64,000 bases of DNA. It comes from Bacteroidota bacterium. Its GTDB lineage: Bacteria; Bacteroidota; Rhodothermia; Rhodothermales; JANQRZ01. The notes under the pieces are model-generated. The model did no database searches and was not told the origin of the DNA. It was given only the letters and a program-made list of their open reading frames with translations. Below, piece by piece: positions 32,406 through 41,150 of the stretch (position 1 is the stretch's first letter; every line of letters starts with the position of its first letter). Location of the stretch: positions 1 through 64,000 of the forward strand of contig JBCDKT010000001.1 in NCBI GenBank assembly GCA_038746285.1, given 5' to 3'. Position numbers and translations under genes: made by a program.

Positions 32406-33414
32406 TTATGGCTTCTCGGCGCGAAGTACAGCGTCCTCCGATGCGTAGTCAAGAGGTAGTGTGTCGCGGTGTCGCCGCTCCCACGCGATGGTTCGTTTCA
32501 GGGCCTCACGCCGACCGACGGGCTCGGCATAGCCCAGTTCTTCGCGGATACGGCTCGTGTCTGTGGCGAGACCGTAGCGGACGTCAAACGGAGGCCGGAG
32601 AGGCTCGGGCAAGCGCTCGGCCGGAACGGTGACGATCCGTCCTGTCCAGCCAGCCACCGCTCCAATCTGGCCCACCCACTCCCGCTCGGTCGGTGTCGTC
32701 GCCTCTCCGATGTTATAGACGCGCCCGGCTGCCCGTTCGTCAGTCACCGCGAGGGCGATAGCGGCCGCCACGTTCTCAACGTAGCCTCTCGTCCACTGCC
32801 AGCCCGCTTGCTTTTCCGACAGCAGAATGGCGGGACGGCCGTCGTCCATGCGCCGGAGGTACGGCCGGAGCCGGTGCTGCCGGTCGCCCGGTCCGTAGAC
32901 GGCGGGGAGCCGGAGGACGGTGCCGAGCAGGTCCGGCGCGCTCAGGACAGCCTGCTCGACCAAAAATCTTGTCGTAGTCGTCAGCCCACGGCTGCGGGAG
33001 GCCGCAGCCTCGGTACGGGAACCGCGTCTCGCGGAGTGGGGCATCTTCCCGGAGCGGGGCCGGATCCGGCGAGGCTGTCGCCTGCCCGCGCGCGCCGTCG
33101 TAGTTCCGGTACACGTCGGCGCTGCTGAGGGCGATGACGCGTCGGGCAAGGCCTCGGAGCGCCTCGACCAGGGTGCGAGCGTGCTGCTCGGTGTAGAGGA
33201 TCAGGTCGAGGACGACTTCTGGCGCGAACCGCTCTAGCTCGGAAGCCATACCAGAGAGGCTGCTGCGGTCGCCGAGGATGTGCCGTGCGCTGGCCGGCAG
33301 GTCGGCGCTCGTCTCGCCGCGATGGAGCACGGTGACCTCATGCCCCTGCTCGACCAGGAAGCGTACGGTGTGAGGGCCGATGAATCCGGTCGCTCCGATG
33401 GCAAGGACTCTCAC
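32406..33414 (-). pseudogene. NAD-dependent epimerase/dehydratase, frameshifted
   Basis: The N-terminal half reads VRVLAIGATGFIGPHTVRFL (Rossmann GxxGxxG), then VVLDLILYTEQHARTLVEAL, VIALSSADVYRNYDG and ADDYDKI. The frame then runs into unrelated arginine/proline-rich sequence. In another frame the expected continuation LVEQAVLSAPDLLGTVLRLP and AVYGPGDRQHRL follows directly and runs to the stop at 32406. The break is at a run of five T on the coding strand (A at 32962-32966); deleting one T restores D-Y-D-K-I-L-V-E-Q. Either a real frameshift or a sequencing error. It is a short-chain SDR related to sugar nucleotide epimerases; substrate unknown. Start GTG 33414. Confidence 0.85.
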
Positions 33415-33448
33415 TGGGACATTCCTGCTGCTGAGAGCGATGTTGCGC

Positions 33449-33492
33449 TCAGCGCTGGGGCAGCTTGAGGGGGGTGCCGGCCGAGATCTGCT
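33449..33492 (-). repeat. Direct repeat (distal copy) of the M48 gene 3' end
   Basis: Forty-four bases, 43 identical to 34057-34100 (the last 14 codons and stop of the M48 peptidase gene). It lies 608 bp away on the other side of a ParE-type toxin-antitoxin pair and overlaps the toxin stop by 2 bases. Confidence 0.92.
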
Positions 33493-33805
33493 AAGGTTCG
33501 CGCCCTTCGCTTCCACCGAACTGCCGGGTCGAGTGGAACACCGAGAGAATCTCTACCTCTTCCTCGCCCTCTGCGTCACTGACGAGGTGGAAGATGCGGT
33601 AGCCTTTGTAGATAATCTCGCGCAGCGCAGCGTCCTCGATCTCCGGCACCGCACGGCCTGAGTTGGGGAAGACCTCCAAGCGCTCGACCGCAGCGAACGC
33701 GCCGTCTACGAACGCCTGAGCGTAAGTCGGTGCCTCGCGTGCGAGGTAGTCGCCGACAGCTTCGAGGTCGGCCAGCGCCTGCGGAGACCAGATTACTCGT
33801 GCCAC
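33491..33805 (-). CDS. ParE/RelE-superfamily toxin (second copy)
   Basis: A 104-residue ParE-like toxin: VIWSPQALADLEAVGDYLAR, FPNSGRAVPEIEDAALREII, YRIFHLVSDAEGEEEVEILS and VFHSTRQF. Similar to the one at 3678-3983, with the same GTG start and 13-base overlap with its antitoxin. The two modules are paralogues that have diverged a lot in sequence. It is bracketed by a duplication of the M48 gene end. Confidence 0.83.
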   Translation of the reverse strand: MARVIWSPQALADLEAVGDYLAREAPTYAQAFVDGAFAAVERLEVFPNSGRAVPEIEDAALREIIYKGYRIFHLVSDAEGEEEVEILSVFHSTRQFGGSEGREP

Positions 33806-33984
33806 CGCTTCATCCGGCGCTTTGCCTCATCGTGCGGGATACCCTCTCCGGCGGCGAGTTGCTCGCGTCCGCGCTCGATCTTCTGGAGCATGTAGACCCG
33901 CTCCATCACCTCCTCAAAGGTGATGTCGCTTGGCATCTCTTCCACGGCGCGGAGCACCCGGTCACGGACAGTCGTTTCGGTCAT
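33793..33984 (-). CDS. Antitoxin of the second ParE-type module
   Basis: A 63-residue protein MTETTVRDRVLRAVEEMPSD followed by ITFEEVMERVYMLQKIERGR and IPHDEAKRRMKRWHE. Same motif order as the antitoxin at 3971-4168. Predicted to neutralise the toxin and to repress the pair. Start ATG 33984; 72 bases separate it from the duplicated M48 gene end. Confidence 0.78.
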   Translation of the reverse strand: MTETTVRDRVLRAVEEMPSDITFEEVMERVYMLQKIERGREQLAAGEGIPHDEAKRRMKRWHE

Positions 33985-34056
33985 AGTGTTGCGTTTGCTG
34001 GCAGCGTCAAGGCCTAGTGGTACGATAGTACAAACGGTGCGTTTCTCTGAGCACGT

Positions 34057-34100
34057 TCAGCGCTGGGGCAGCTTGAGGGGGGTGCCGGCCGGGATCTGCT
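34057..34100 (-). repeat. Direct repeat (proximal copy), 3' end of the M48 peptidase gene
   Basis: These 44 bases encode the C-terminal residues GEQIPAGTPLKLPQR-like end and TGA stop of the peptidase. The near-identical copy is at 33449-33492. The only difference is G at 34092 against A at 33484. Confidence 0.92.
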
Positions 34101-35541
34101 CGCCGAGCGACACCTCGTTCATGATGGCGAGGCCGTTGGCATCCAGACCGGTCGGCATCGGGCGGCCGCTGAGGAACGTCTGGAACGGCGCCGTCCGGTT
34201 GGCCTCGAATACGTCGAGGCGAACAGGCTGGCGGTTCAGCTTGTCGCTGTCGGTCAGGCGGTCGAAGCTGCGGGCGGTGCGGTCGAACGCGTCGCGGTAG
34301 GTGCCGAGGTCGCCCGCGCCGGTGTACCCGAGGAATTGGAAGACGTTGCCGTCATACTCGACGAACGTGGCGAGGAGCGCGACCTCGCCCTGCTGCGTGC
34401 TGGCCGTCCCGGTGACGGTGTAGGCCGTGTTGCCGTTGATGCGGGTGGGGCTCTGGTCCGAGACCTGCAACCCCTGCTGCCCGGCGAAGGCCCGCCCGGC
34501 GGCCTGCGCCGAGGATTCCTGCGCGAACGTGAACTGGATGATCGCCCGCCCGTTCTGCTCGGCGATCTGGACCGCCGCCGCGCCATTCGCGACCTGCCAG
34601 CCGTTGGGGTAGTCGAACTCGAAGCGGAGGTCGGGGTGGTAGAAGACGCCGTTCTCAGTAAAGCCCTGGCGCGGGTTCGTGCCGAGGACGAGGCCGTCGA
34701 TCTGGCGGAGGTAGGCGGCGCTGTTGACGGCGGTGCCGGTGTCGTACTGCGCGGCGAGCTGGGGGATCGTCTGCTCGCGCTCGCCCGGGTCGGGGTGGGT
34801 CGAGAGGAACGAGGGGAGGCTGCCGCCGCCCTGGGCGCTCAGGCGGCTGAGCGAGCGGAAGAAGCGCGCGGCCTCGGCCCCGTCGTAGCCCGCGAACTCG
34901 GCGTAGGCCACGCCGGCGCGGTCGGACTCGCGCTCGGCCTCGCGGCTGTTGGAGAGGAAGAGGAGCTGGACGCCGGTCCCGCCGTAGTTCAGGATGCCCT
35001 CGGCCACACCCCCGCCGCCGACGACCCCGCCGAGCACCGCCGCGCCGAGCAGCCCGATCTGGCCCTGCTGCGCCCGCAGCGCTCGCTGCGACGAGTGCCG
35101 CCCGAGGACGTGCCCGATCTCGTGCCCGAGGACGACGGCGAGCTGGGCCTCGTTTTCGAGGTGGGCCAGGAGGCCGCGCGTGATGTACGTGTAGCCGCCC
35201 GGCAGGGCGAAGGCGTTGACCACATCGCTGTCGAGGAGGCGGAAGTAGAACGGCGTGTTGCGGATCTCGGCCGGCGTGGTGGGCTCGGAGTAGGCACTCG
35301 TCTGGAGCACCTCCTGGCCCATCCGCTCGACGTAGGCCTCGAGGCCGGGATCGTCGTAGAGACCGAACTGGGCGATGATCTGCTGGTCGGCCTCGCGGCC
35401 GATCTGGACCTCCTGCTGCCAGGTATACGCCCCGCGCACGGTCTCGCCGGTGATGAGGTTGGTCGACGCCTGGCCGCACCCGACGAGGGGCAGCGCGGCG
35501 AGCAGGAACAGGAAGAAGAGGGGCCGGAGGTGGGGATTCAT
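34057..35541 (-). CDS. M48-family metalloprotease lipoprotein
   Basis: A 494-residue protein with the lipobox LVGC (Cys22). The M48 domain follows: VVNAFALPGGYTYITRGLLA, the zinc motif LGHEIGHVLGRHSS (HEIGH at residues 140-144), and SNSREAERESDRAGVAYAE with the third ligand. The C-terminal ~200 residues (from NGVFYHPDLRFEFDYPNGW) are an extra beta-rich part as in BepA/YfgC-like and LoiP-like envelope proteases. It probably removes misfolded outer-membrane proteins. The very last codons are duplicated 608 bp away. The start is set by the signal peptide. Confidence 0.9.
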   Translation of the reverse strand: MNPHLRPLFFLFLLAALPLVGCGQASTNLITGETVRGAYTWQQEVQIGREADQQIIAQFGLYDDPGLEAYVERMGQEVLQTSAYSEPTTPAEIRNTPFYFRLLDSDVVNAFALPGGYTYITRGLLAHLENEAQLAVVLGHEIGHVLGRHSSQRALRAQQGQIGLLGAAVLGGVVGGGGVAEGILNYGGTGVQLLFLSNSREAERESDRAGVAYAEFAGYDGAEAARFFRSLSRLSAQGGGSLPSFLSTHPDPGEREQTIPQLAAQYDTGTAVNSAAYLRQIDGLVLGTNPRQGFTENGVFYHPDLRFEFDYPNGWQVANGAAAVQIAEQNGRAIIQFTFAQESSAQAAGRAFAGQQGLQVSDQSPTRINGNTAYTVTGTASTQQGEVALLATFVEYDGNVFQFLGYTGAGDLGTYRDAFDRTARSFDRLTDSDKLNRQPVRLDVFEANRTAPFQTFLSGRPMPTGLDANGLAIMNEVSLGEQIPAGTPLKLPQR

Positions 35542-35600
35542 GGGACCGATGGGAGTAGATGGAGAGAGGCAGAGAGAGGAGAGAGGGCCACGCCGAAATC

Positions 35601-36758
35601 TTACGAAACGTCGGCATCGACGGGCGCGGCGACTCCTCCGTGTACGATGCGAATCGCCCGGTGAGTTTCCGCGCCGAAGTCCACGGCGTCGTCGAACGGC
35701 TCGCTGCGGGCGGCGGTGATCAGGCTCTGGCCGACGGCGTCGGACTGCAGAAGCTGCAGGAAGATGTCGGCCCGGCGCGGGTCGAGGTCGCCGAAGACGT
35801 CGTCGAGGAGGAGGAGCGGTGTTTCTTCGAGGCGGTCGCGGAGGTAGAAGTACTTGGCGAGCTTGAGCGCGAGGCCGAACGTCCGGTGCTGGCCCTGCGA
35901 GGCGTAGGGGCGGACCTCGAACGTGTTGAGCCGGAAGACGAGCTCGTCGCGGTGCGGGCCGGCGAGCGTGCGGCCCCGCTCGCGCTCGCGCCGGGCGAGG
36001 CGGTGGAGGGTGGCCCGGAACGCCTCGGCGATGTCGGCCTCGGTCGTCTCCTCGGCCAGCGGCACGGCGGTCTGGTATTCGATGCTCGGCTCCTCGCCTA
36101 CGGCCTCGATCCGGGCGTAGGCCTCGGCCAGAAACCCCGCGAACTCGGCGATGAACCGCCGCCGCCGCTCGATCAGCCGCGCCCCGAGCGTGACGAGTTC
36201 TTCGTTCCACGCCTCCAGCGCGGCGGGGTCGGGCGCGGTGCGGCTCCGGCGATGATGCAGCAGAAGCGCATTGCGCTGCTTCAGCGCCCGCCGGTAGCCC
36301 ATCAGGTCGCCCAGGTAGGTCGGCCGCGCCTGGCTGAGCGTGTTGTCGAGGAACCGCCGCCGCTCCTCCGGCCCGCCCGCCGTCAGCGCCCCGTCTGCCG
36401 GCGCGAGCACGACGACCGGAAGCTGCCCAACGACCTCCGAGAGCCGGTCGATCGGGGCCTTGTTGAGGAAGAGCCGCTTGCCCTCGTCGGGTACGTAGAC
36501 GAGGCGAGCGGTGAGGCTCGGCCGCTGCTCGCCCTCGAACGCGCCCTCGACCTCGAAGTAGGGGCAGCCCTGCCGGAGCGCGTGGGTGTCGGTCGAGGTA
36601 AGGAAGCTCTTGGTCAGGCAGAGGTAGTGGACGGCCTCCAGCAGGTTCGTCTTCCCCGCCCCGTTCGGGCCGACGATCAGGTTGACGCCCGGCGCGAAGG
36701 CGACCTCGGTCTCGGCGTGGGCGCGGAAGGAGAGCAGGCGGAGCGAGCGGAGGCGCAT
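35601..36758 (-). CDS. recF: DNA replication and repair protein RecF
   Basis: A 385-residue SMC-like ATPase. It starts MRLRSLRLLSFRAHAETEVA and has Walker A VGPNGAGKTNLLEAVHYL (~30-37), LNKAPIDRLSEVVGQLPVVVLAP, then the signature ASQGQHRTFGLALKLAKYFY and Walker B PLLLLDDVFGDLD. RecF loads RecA on gapped DNA together with RecOR. In most bacteria it lies next to dnaN and gyrB near oriC; here it stands alone beside the M48 gene. Start at ATG 36758, because the family begins directly with the first beta strand. Confidence 0.95.
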   Translation of the reverse strand: MRLRSLRLLSFRAHAETEVAFAPGVNLIVGPNGAGKTNLLEAVHYLCLTKSFLTSTDTHALRQGCPYFEVEGAFEGEQRPSLTARLVYVPDEGKRLFLNKAPIDRLSEVVGQLPVVVLAPADGALTAGGPEERRRFLDNTLSQARPTYLGDLMGYRRALKQRNALLLHHRRSRTAPDPAALEAWNEELVTLGARLIERRRRFIAEFAGFLAEAYARIEAVGEEPSIEYQTAVPLAEETTEADIAEAFRATLHRLARRERERGRTLAGPHRDELVFRLNTFEVRPYASQGQHRTFGLALKLAKYFYLRDRLEETPLLLLDDVFGDLDPRRADIFLQLLQSDAVGQSLITAARSEPFDDAVDFGAETHRAIRIVHGGVAAPVDADVS

Positions 36759-36910
36759 GCGGACGTGGGAGAGGAGCGCGGGGTGATACCGGTGCCTGCC
36801 GGGCGGGTTCGGCGGCACCTGTATCCGAAAGCGCATGCCGATTGCGCTGCATATTTACCTGCGAAGAGGTAGCTTAGGCCGGAAGCGTAGGATACACTCG
36901 CTTTGCTGCC

Positions 36911-39595
36911 ATGCGCGTTCTCTCTCTCCTCTTCCTGCTCATGCCCGGCGTGCTTGCCCGGCCGGACTGCGAGGCCGTGTTCCAGCGTGCCCAGGCTTCC
37001 TTCGACCGGCTCGACACCCGGACGGCGGATTCGCTCGCGGTGGCCGCGACGCGGCGTGCGTTCCAGGAGGCCCGCGCCTGCTACGCCGCGACGCCGACCC
37101 TCGACAGCACGGCGGCGAACCACCTCGCCCGCGCCTACGGACGCGACGCGCAGATTCTCCTCGAGACCGGCCAGATCGACGAGGTCGCGGCGCTCATCGA
37201 CACGTTCTTCGACGGGCCGTACCTCCGGGCCGACTCCGCCGGCGTGCGCTACATGCTGGAGTTTCGGGGGTTCATTCTGGACCAGCAGGGGCGCGTCGAG
37301 GAGTCGCTGCGCGCGCGGCTGCGGCTGCTCGACTATGCCGCCTCGGCGACGCCCGCCGTCCGCACGCGCATCTGGATGGGGCTGGCCGGAGCCTACGACC
37401 GGCTCGGGCAGTGGGACGAGGCCCTAGCCATCTACGAAACGGTTCAGCGCACGCTTGGGGCCGAGCCTGAGCTTGAGCTGCAGCTCCGCGTCAGCCTCGC
37501 CCGGGCCTACACGCGGGAGGCCGAACTTCGGATCCGCCAGTCTCGTCGCCCTGACGCAGCCGCGCGGAGCCTCGTGGCGGCGCGCACTGCGACCGACTTG
37601 CTGCGCGGCCTCCCCTCGCCCCGCGCCGAGCACTTTCTGGTCTTCGCACGGATCACCCTCGCCGATGCCTACCTCGCGCAGGGCCAAGCCGACTCGGCGC
37701 TCGTCGTGGTGCAGGCGGCGGCCGACCTCGCGGCGCGGTTGCAGCGGCCCTCGCGCAGCGCAGAGATCACGAGTTGGGAGGCCGTTGGGACGACGCACCT
37801 TGCGCTCGGCCAGGCCGAGGCCGCGCGCGCGGCGTTCGAAGAGGCACTGGCCGTGGGCGACCGCTACGGCGTGCAGATCCGCCGCCCCGATCTCTTCGGC
37901 AGCCTCGCGCAAGCCTCGATGCGTCTCGGCGACTTCGCGCGCGCCGACTCACTCGTCGGGCAGGCCCTCCGCCTCGTCGAGGCCGAACGGGCAGGGCTGA
38001 GCGCCGAGGTCGAGGCGAGCCGGGCCGGGACGTGGTACGACACCTACCTCACCCGCGTCAGCCTCCTCCTAGCGCGGCAGCGCCCGACCGACGCCTTCCT
38101 TGCCCTCGACGAGGCCCGCGCCCGCGTCCTGCGCGACCTGCGCCACCGCCGCGTGCTGCTCGGCGACCTCGCGCCGGAGACCCGCCGCCGCGCCGACAGC
38201 CTCACCGCGACGCTCGAAGCCCGCCACCGCCGCTTCGCCGAGCCGGACCTCGACCCGGTGGAGCGGCTTCGGCTTCGCGGGGAGATCGAGGCCCTCGAAG
38301 CGGACCGGGCCGCCGTGCTCGGAGACGGGGGCGCGAGCGTCACGGCGGACCTCGGCCGGATGCAGCAGACGCTCGCCGCCCGAGGCCAGGTGCTGCTCAC
38401 CTACCACCCCGCTGCGCCGCAACACGCCTTCGTACTGCGCCCCGACACCCTCGTCGCTGTGCCTCTTGCCGATGACCTCGACGCGGCCCGGATCGAAGCG
38501 CTGATGGCGGCCGTGAGCCCGCTCTGGGTGGAGGGCAGCGGCCCGGTGGACCCGTTAAACCTCGCCTTCGACCCGGCTCCGCTGAAGACGCTTTACGACC
38601 TCCTGATCGCACCGGTCGCGCCCTACCTGCCGGAGGGTGCAGGACTCGTCGTCGTGCCAGAGGGGCCGCTGGCCCAACTGCCGTTCGGGCTGCTGCTCGA
38701 AGAGGCCGTCGCGCCCACGGACCCGATGGGCACGGCCCCGTTCCTGCTGCGTCGTCATGCGATCTCGACTGAACTGGCAGCGGGACTGCTCGCGGAGGAC
38801 GAAGCCCCGTCAGGAGCGGCTTCGGACCTGGTCGCCTTCGGGCGGAGCGCCTTCGGCGGGGTCGAGACCGACTCGCCGCTACGCTCGGTCTACGAGGAGG
38901 GTGCGCCGCCGGACCTCCCGAACGTGGCGCGCGAACTGGCCGACCTGGGGCGCCGCTTCCCGTCGGCCTTCGTCGCGCTCGACGAGGAGGCGACGGAGTC
39001 GCGGTTCTACGAGCGCCTGGAGGACGCGCGGCTGCTCCACATCGCCTCGCACGCCTTCGTCGAGGACGCCAACCCGCTCGGGAGCTACATCCAACTCTCG
39101 CCCGACCCCGACAGCACCGAGGACGGGCGGCTCTACCTCTACGAGCTGATGCAGCAGCCGCTCGCGGCTGACCTCGTGGTGCTGAGCGGGTGCCGCACGG
39201 CGCGCGGGCGCGACCTCCTCGGCGAGGGTGTCCTCGGCCTGCAGTACGCCGTCCGCGCCGCCGGGGCCGCGAGTACGCTCGGCACGCTCTGGCGCGTGGA
39301 CGACGCCGCGACGGTCGAGCTGATGGACGGGTTCTACGCCCACCTCGCGCGCGGCGAGCGCAAAGACGTAGCCCTCCAGCAAGCGCAGCTCGACTACCTC
39401 GAAACCCACGGCGGGCTGCGCAGTAGCCCCTTTTTCTGGGCCGCGCCGATCCTCTACGGCGACCCGAGTCCAGTCCCCATTCCGTCCGGCTTCGGGGTCT
39501 GGTGGTGGATCGTTGGCGCGGGCCTGGTTGCCTCGGCCCTGCTGCTGCCCCGCGCGTTGCGCCGCAGGAGGCCCGGCACCCCTCCCCCCGCGTAG
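36911..39595 (+). CDS. TPR-CHAT (caspase-like) protein with C-terminal membrane anchor
   Basis: An 894-residue protein. Residues 1-16 resemble a signal peptide (MRVLSLLFLLMPGVLA). Residues ~20-400 are alpha-helical TPR-like repeats (for example AYDRLGQWDEALAIYETVQR and LGQAEAARAAFEEALAVGDR). The C-terminal CHAT caspase-like domain has LVVVPEGPLAQLPFGLLL, HIASHAFVEDANPLGSYI with the probable catalytic His714, and VVLSGCRTARGRDLL with Cys761. A final transmembrane helix (~862-882) precedes a basic tail. CHAT proteases are used in Craspase-like and gasdermin-linked defence, but others are housekeeping. No partner such as gasdermin is next to it, so the role is open. Confidence 0.87.
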   Translation: MRVLSLLFLLMPGVLARPDCEAVFQRAQASFDRLDTRTADSLAVAATRRAFQEARACYAATPTLDSTAANHLARAYGRDAQILLETGQIDEVAALIDTFFDGPYLRADSAGVRYMLEFRGFILDQQGRVEESLRARLRLLDYAASATPAVRTRIWMGLAGAYDRLGQWDEALAIYETVQRTLGAEPELELQLRVSLARAYTREAELRIRQSRRPDAAARSLVAARTATDLLRGLPSPRAEHFLVFARITLADAYLAQGQADSALVVVQAAADLAARLQRPSRSAEITSWEAVGTTHLALGQAEAARAAFEEALAVGDRYGVQIRRPDLFGSLAQASMRLGDFARADSLVGQALRLVEAERAGLSAEVEASRAGTWYDTYLTRVSLLLARQRPTDAFLALDEARARVLRDLRHRRVLLGDLAPETRRRADSLTATLEARHRRFAEPDLDPVERLRLRGEIEALEADRAAVLGDGGASVTADLGRMQQTLAARGQVLLTYHPAAPQHAFVLRPDTLVAVPLADDLDAARIEALMAAVSPLWVEGSGPVDPLNLAFDPAPLKTLYDLLIAPVAPYLPEGAGLVVVPEGPLAQLPFGLLLEEAVAPTDPMGTAPFLLRRHAISTELAAGLLAEDEAPSGAASDLVAFGRSAFGGVETDSPLRSVYEEGAPPDLPNVARELADLGRRFPSAFVALDEEATESRFYERLEDARLLHIASHAFVEDANPLGSYIQLSPDPDSTEDGRLYLYELMQQPLAADLVVLSGCRTARGRDLLGEGVLGLQYAVRAAGAASTLGTLWRVDDAATVELMDGFYAHLARGERKDVALQQAQLDYLETHGGLRSSPFFWAAPILYGDPSPVPIPSGFGVWWWIVGAGLVASALLLPRALRRRRPGTPPPA

Positions 39596-39610
39596 CCTGT
39601 CGACCCTGCG

Positions 39611-40144
39611 ATGCGATCCATTCTGCTCAGGCGTGTAGGAGCGTACGGCATCGACATCACGCTGCTTTTCGTCATCCTGACGCCGCTCGGCTTCCTCGTC
39701 CAATGGATGCTCGGGCTCGGGCCTTCGTCCACACCCCAGGAGGTCTACTTCACCCTCGTCCTCAACTTCTCGCTGCCCGTCTGGGTCTACTTCACGCTGG
39801 CGGACCGGTCCGAGAGCGGGGCGACGCTCGGCAAGCGCTCCCTCTCGATTTGCACCCAGGCGGAGGGCGGAGAGCCGGTGGGATTGGGGCAGGCGCTGGC
39901 GCGGACGGCAGTCAAGATGGTCCCGTGGGAGGTCACGCACGCCTCGGCGTTCCTGTTCGCCCCCGCCATCGGCGAACTAGCGACGGAAAACTGGGTAGGG
40001 ATCGGCGCGGCGTACGTGCTGGTCTTCGTCTACCTCGTCGTTGCATGGCGCACGCAGGGCCGCCGGAGCGTCCACGACCTCGTCGCCTCCACGAGCGTCG
40101 AGCGCGCCGCTACGTCCCTCTCGCACTCTGCCTACGTCTCGTAG
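39611..40144 (+). CDS. RDD-family membrane protein
   Basis: A 177-residue protein with three or four membrane helices and the RDD pattern. It starts MRSILLRRVGAYGIDITLLF (Arg-Asp), then SGATLGKRSLSICTQ and ends TQGRRSVHDLVASTSV (Asp). The family is membrane-embedded, with transport or Na+/H+-like functions suggested for some members. It follows the CHAT gene by 15 bases in the same direction and is probably cotranscribed; whether the two work together is unknown. Confidence 0.8.
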   Translation: MRSILLRRVGAYGIDITLLFVILTPLGFLVQWMLGLGPSSTPQEVYFTLVLNFSLPVWVYFTLADRSESGATLGKRSLSICTQAEGGEPVGLGQALARTAVKMVPWEVTHASAFLFAPAIGELATENWVGIGAAYVLVFVYLVVAWRTQGRRSVHDLVASTSVERAATSLSHSAYVS

Positions 40145-40181
40145 ACGCATTTGCCTCCGCACTGCACTCCCTCTCCTTCCG

Positions 40182-41102
40182 ATGGCTGAGTCCGACCTCT
40201 TCCGCGAACTGCAGGCGCTCACGACCGAGACCCGCAACCCGCGCTCGATGCGGATCGACGCGGCCTCGACCGAGGACATCCTCCGCATCATCAGCGACGA
40301 GGACGCACGCGTCGTCCCCGCCGTCCGCGCCGAGCTACCGTACGTCGCCGAGGCCGTCGAACTCGTGGTCGATGCGTTCAAAAACGGGGGGCGTCTAGTC
40401 TACGCCGGGGCCGGGACGAGCGGACGGCTCGGCGTCCTTGACGCCGCCGAGTGCCCGCCGACGTTCGGGAGCGACCCCGAGCAGGTGCAGGGCCTGATCG
40501 CAGGTGGCCAGGCGGCGATGTTCGTCGCCCAGGAAGGGGCCGAAGATCACGAGTCGAACGGGCGCGACGCGCTCGGCGAGGCGGGCGTGACCGAGCGGGA
40601 CGTGGTCTGCGGGATCGCGGCGAGCCGGCGGACGCCGTTCGTGGTCGGGGCCGTCAAGCACGCCCACGCGCTCGGGTGCACGACGCTCTTCGTGACCTGC
40701 AACCCGCGCGAGGCGTTCGACCTCCACGAGGTCGTCGATGTGGCGATGTGCCCGGCGGTCGGGCCGGAGGTCATCATGGGGTCCACGCGGATGAAGAGCG
40801 GGACGGCGCAGAAGCTCGTCCTCAACATGATCACGACCGCCGCCTTCGTCCGGCTCGGGAAGGTCTACGAGAACATGATGATCGACCTCCAGATGACGAA
40901 CGCGAAGCTCGTCGAGCGCTCGAAGCGAATCGTGATGACGGCGACCGGCGTGGGCTACGAGGAGGCTGCCGGCATCCTCGCCGAGGCCGATGGGCACGTC
41001 AAGACGGCGCTCGTGATGCTCCTGGCCGAGGTCTCCGCTGACGCCGCCCGCGAGCGTCTCGCGGCGGCCGGCGGGTTCGTCCGGCAGGCGATTGCGGGGT
41101 GA
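40182..41102 (+). CDS. murQ: N-acetylmuramic acid 6-phosphate etherase
   Basis: A 306-residue SIS-domain enzyme that splits the lactyl ether of MurNAc-6-P to GlcNAc-6-P plus D-lactate during peptidoglycan recycling. Motifs: RLVYAGAGTSGRLGVLDAAE, IAGGQAAMFVAQEGAEDHES, VCGIAASRRTPFVVGAVKHA, GPEVIMGSTRMKSGTAQKLV and LNMITTAAFVRLGKVYENMM. The catalytic Glu is in AAEC/EDHES. The C-terminal ~50 residues are the usual UBA-like helical domain. Start ATG 40182. Confidence 0.96.
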   Translation: MAESDLFRELQALTTETRNPRSMRIDAASTEDILRIISDEDARVVPAVRAELPYVAEAVELVVDAFKNGGRLVYAGAGTSGRLGVLDAAECPPTFGSDPEQVQGLIAGGQAAMFVAQEGAEDHESNGRDALGEAGVTERDVVCGIAASRRTPFVVGAVKHAHALGCTTLFVTCNPREAFDLHEVVDVAMCPAVGPEVIMGSTRMKSGTAQKLVLNMITTAAFVRLGKVYENMMIDLQMTNAKLVERSKRIVMTATGVGYEEAAGILAEADGHVKTALVMLLAEVSADAARERLAAAGGFVRQAIAG

Positions 41103-41150
41103 GCGTCGAGGGACCCGTCGGGCTGCCTGTTCGTTGCACAGGACCCAACC

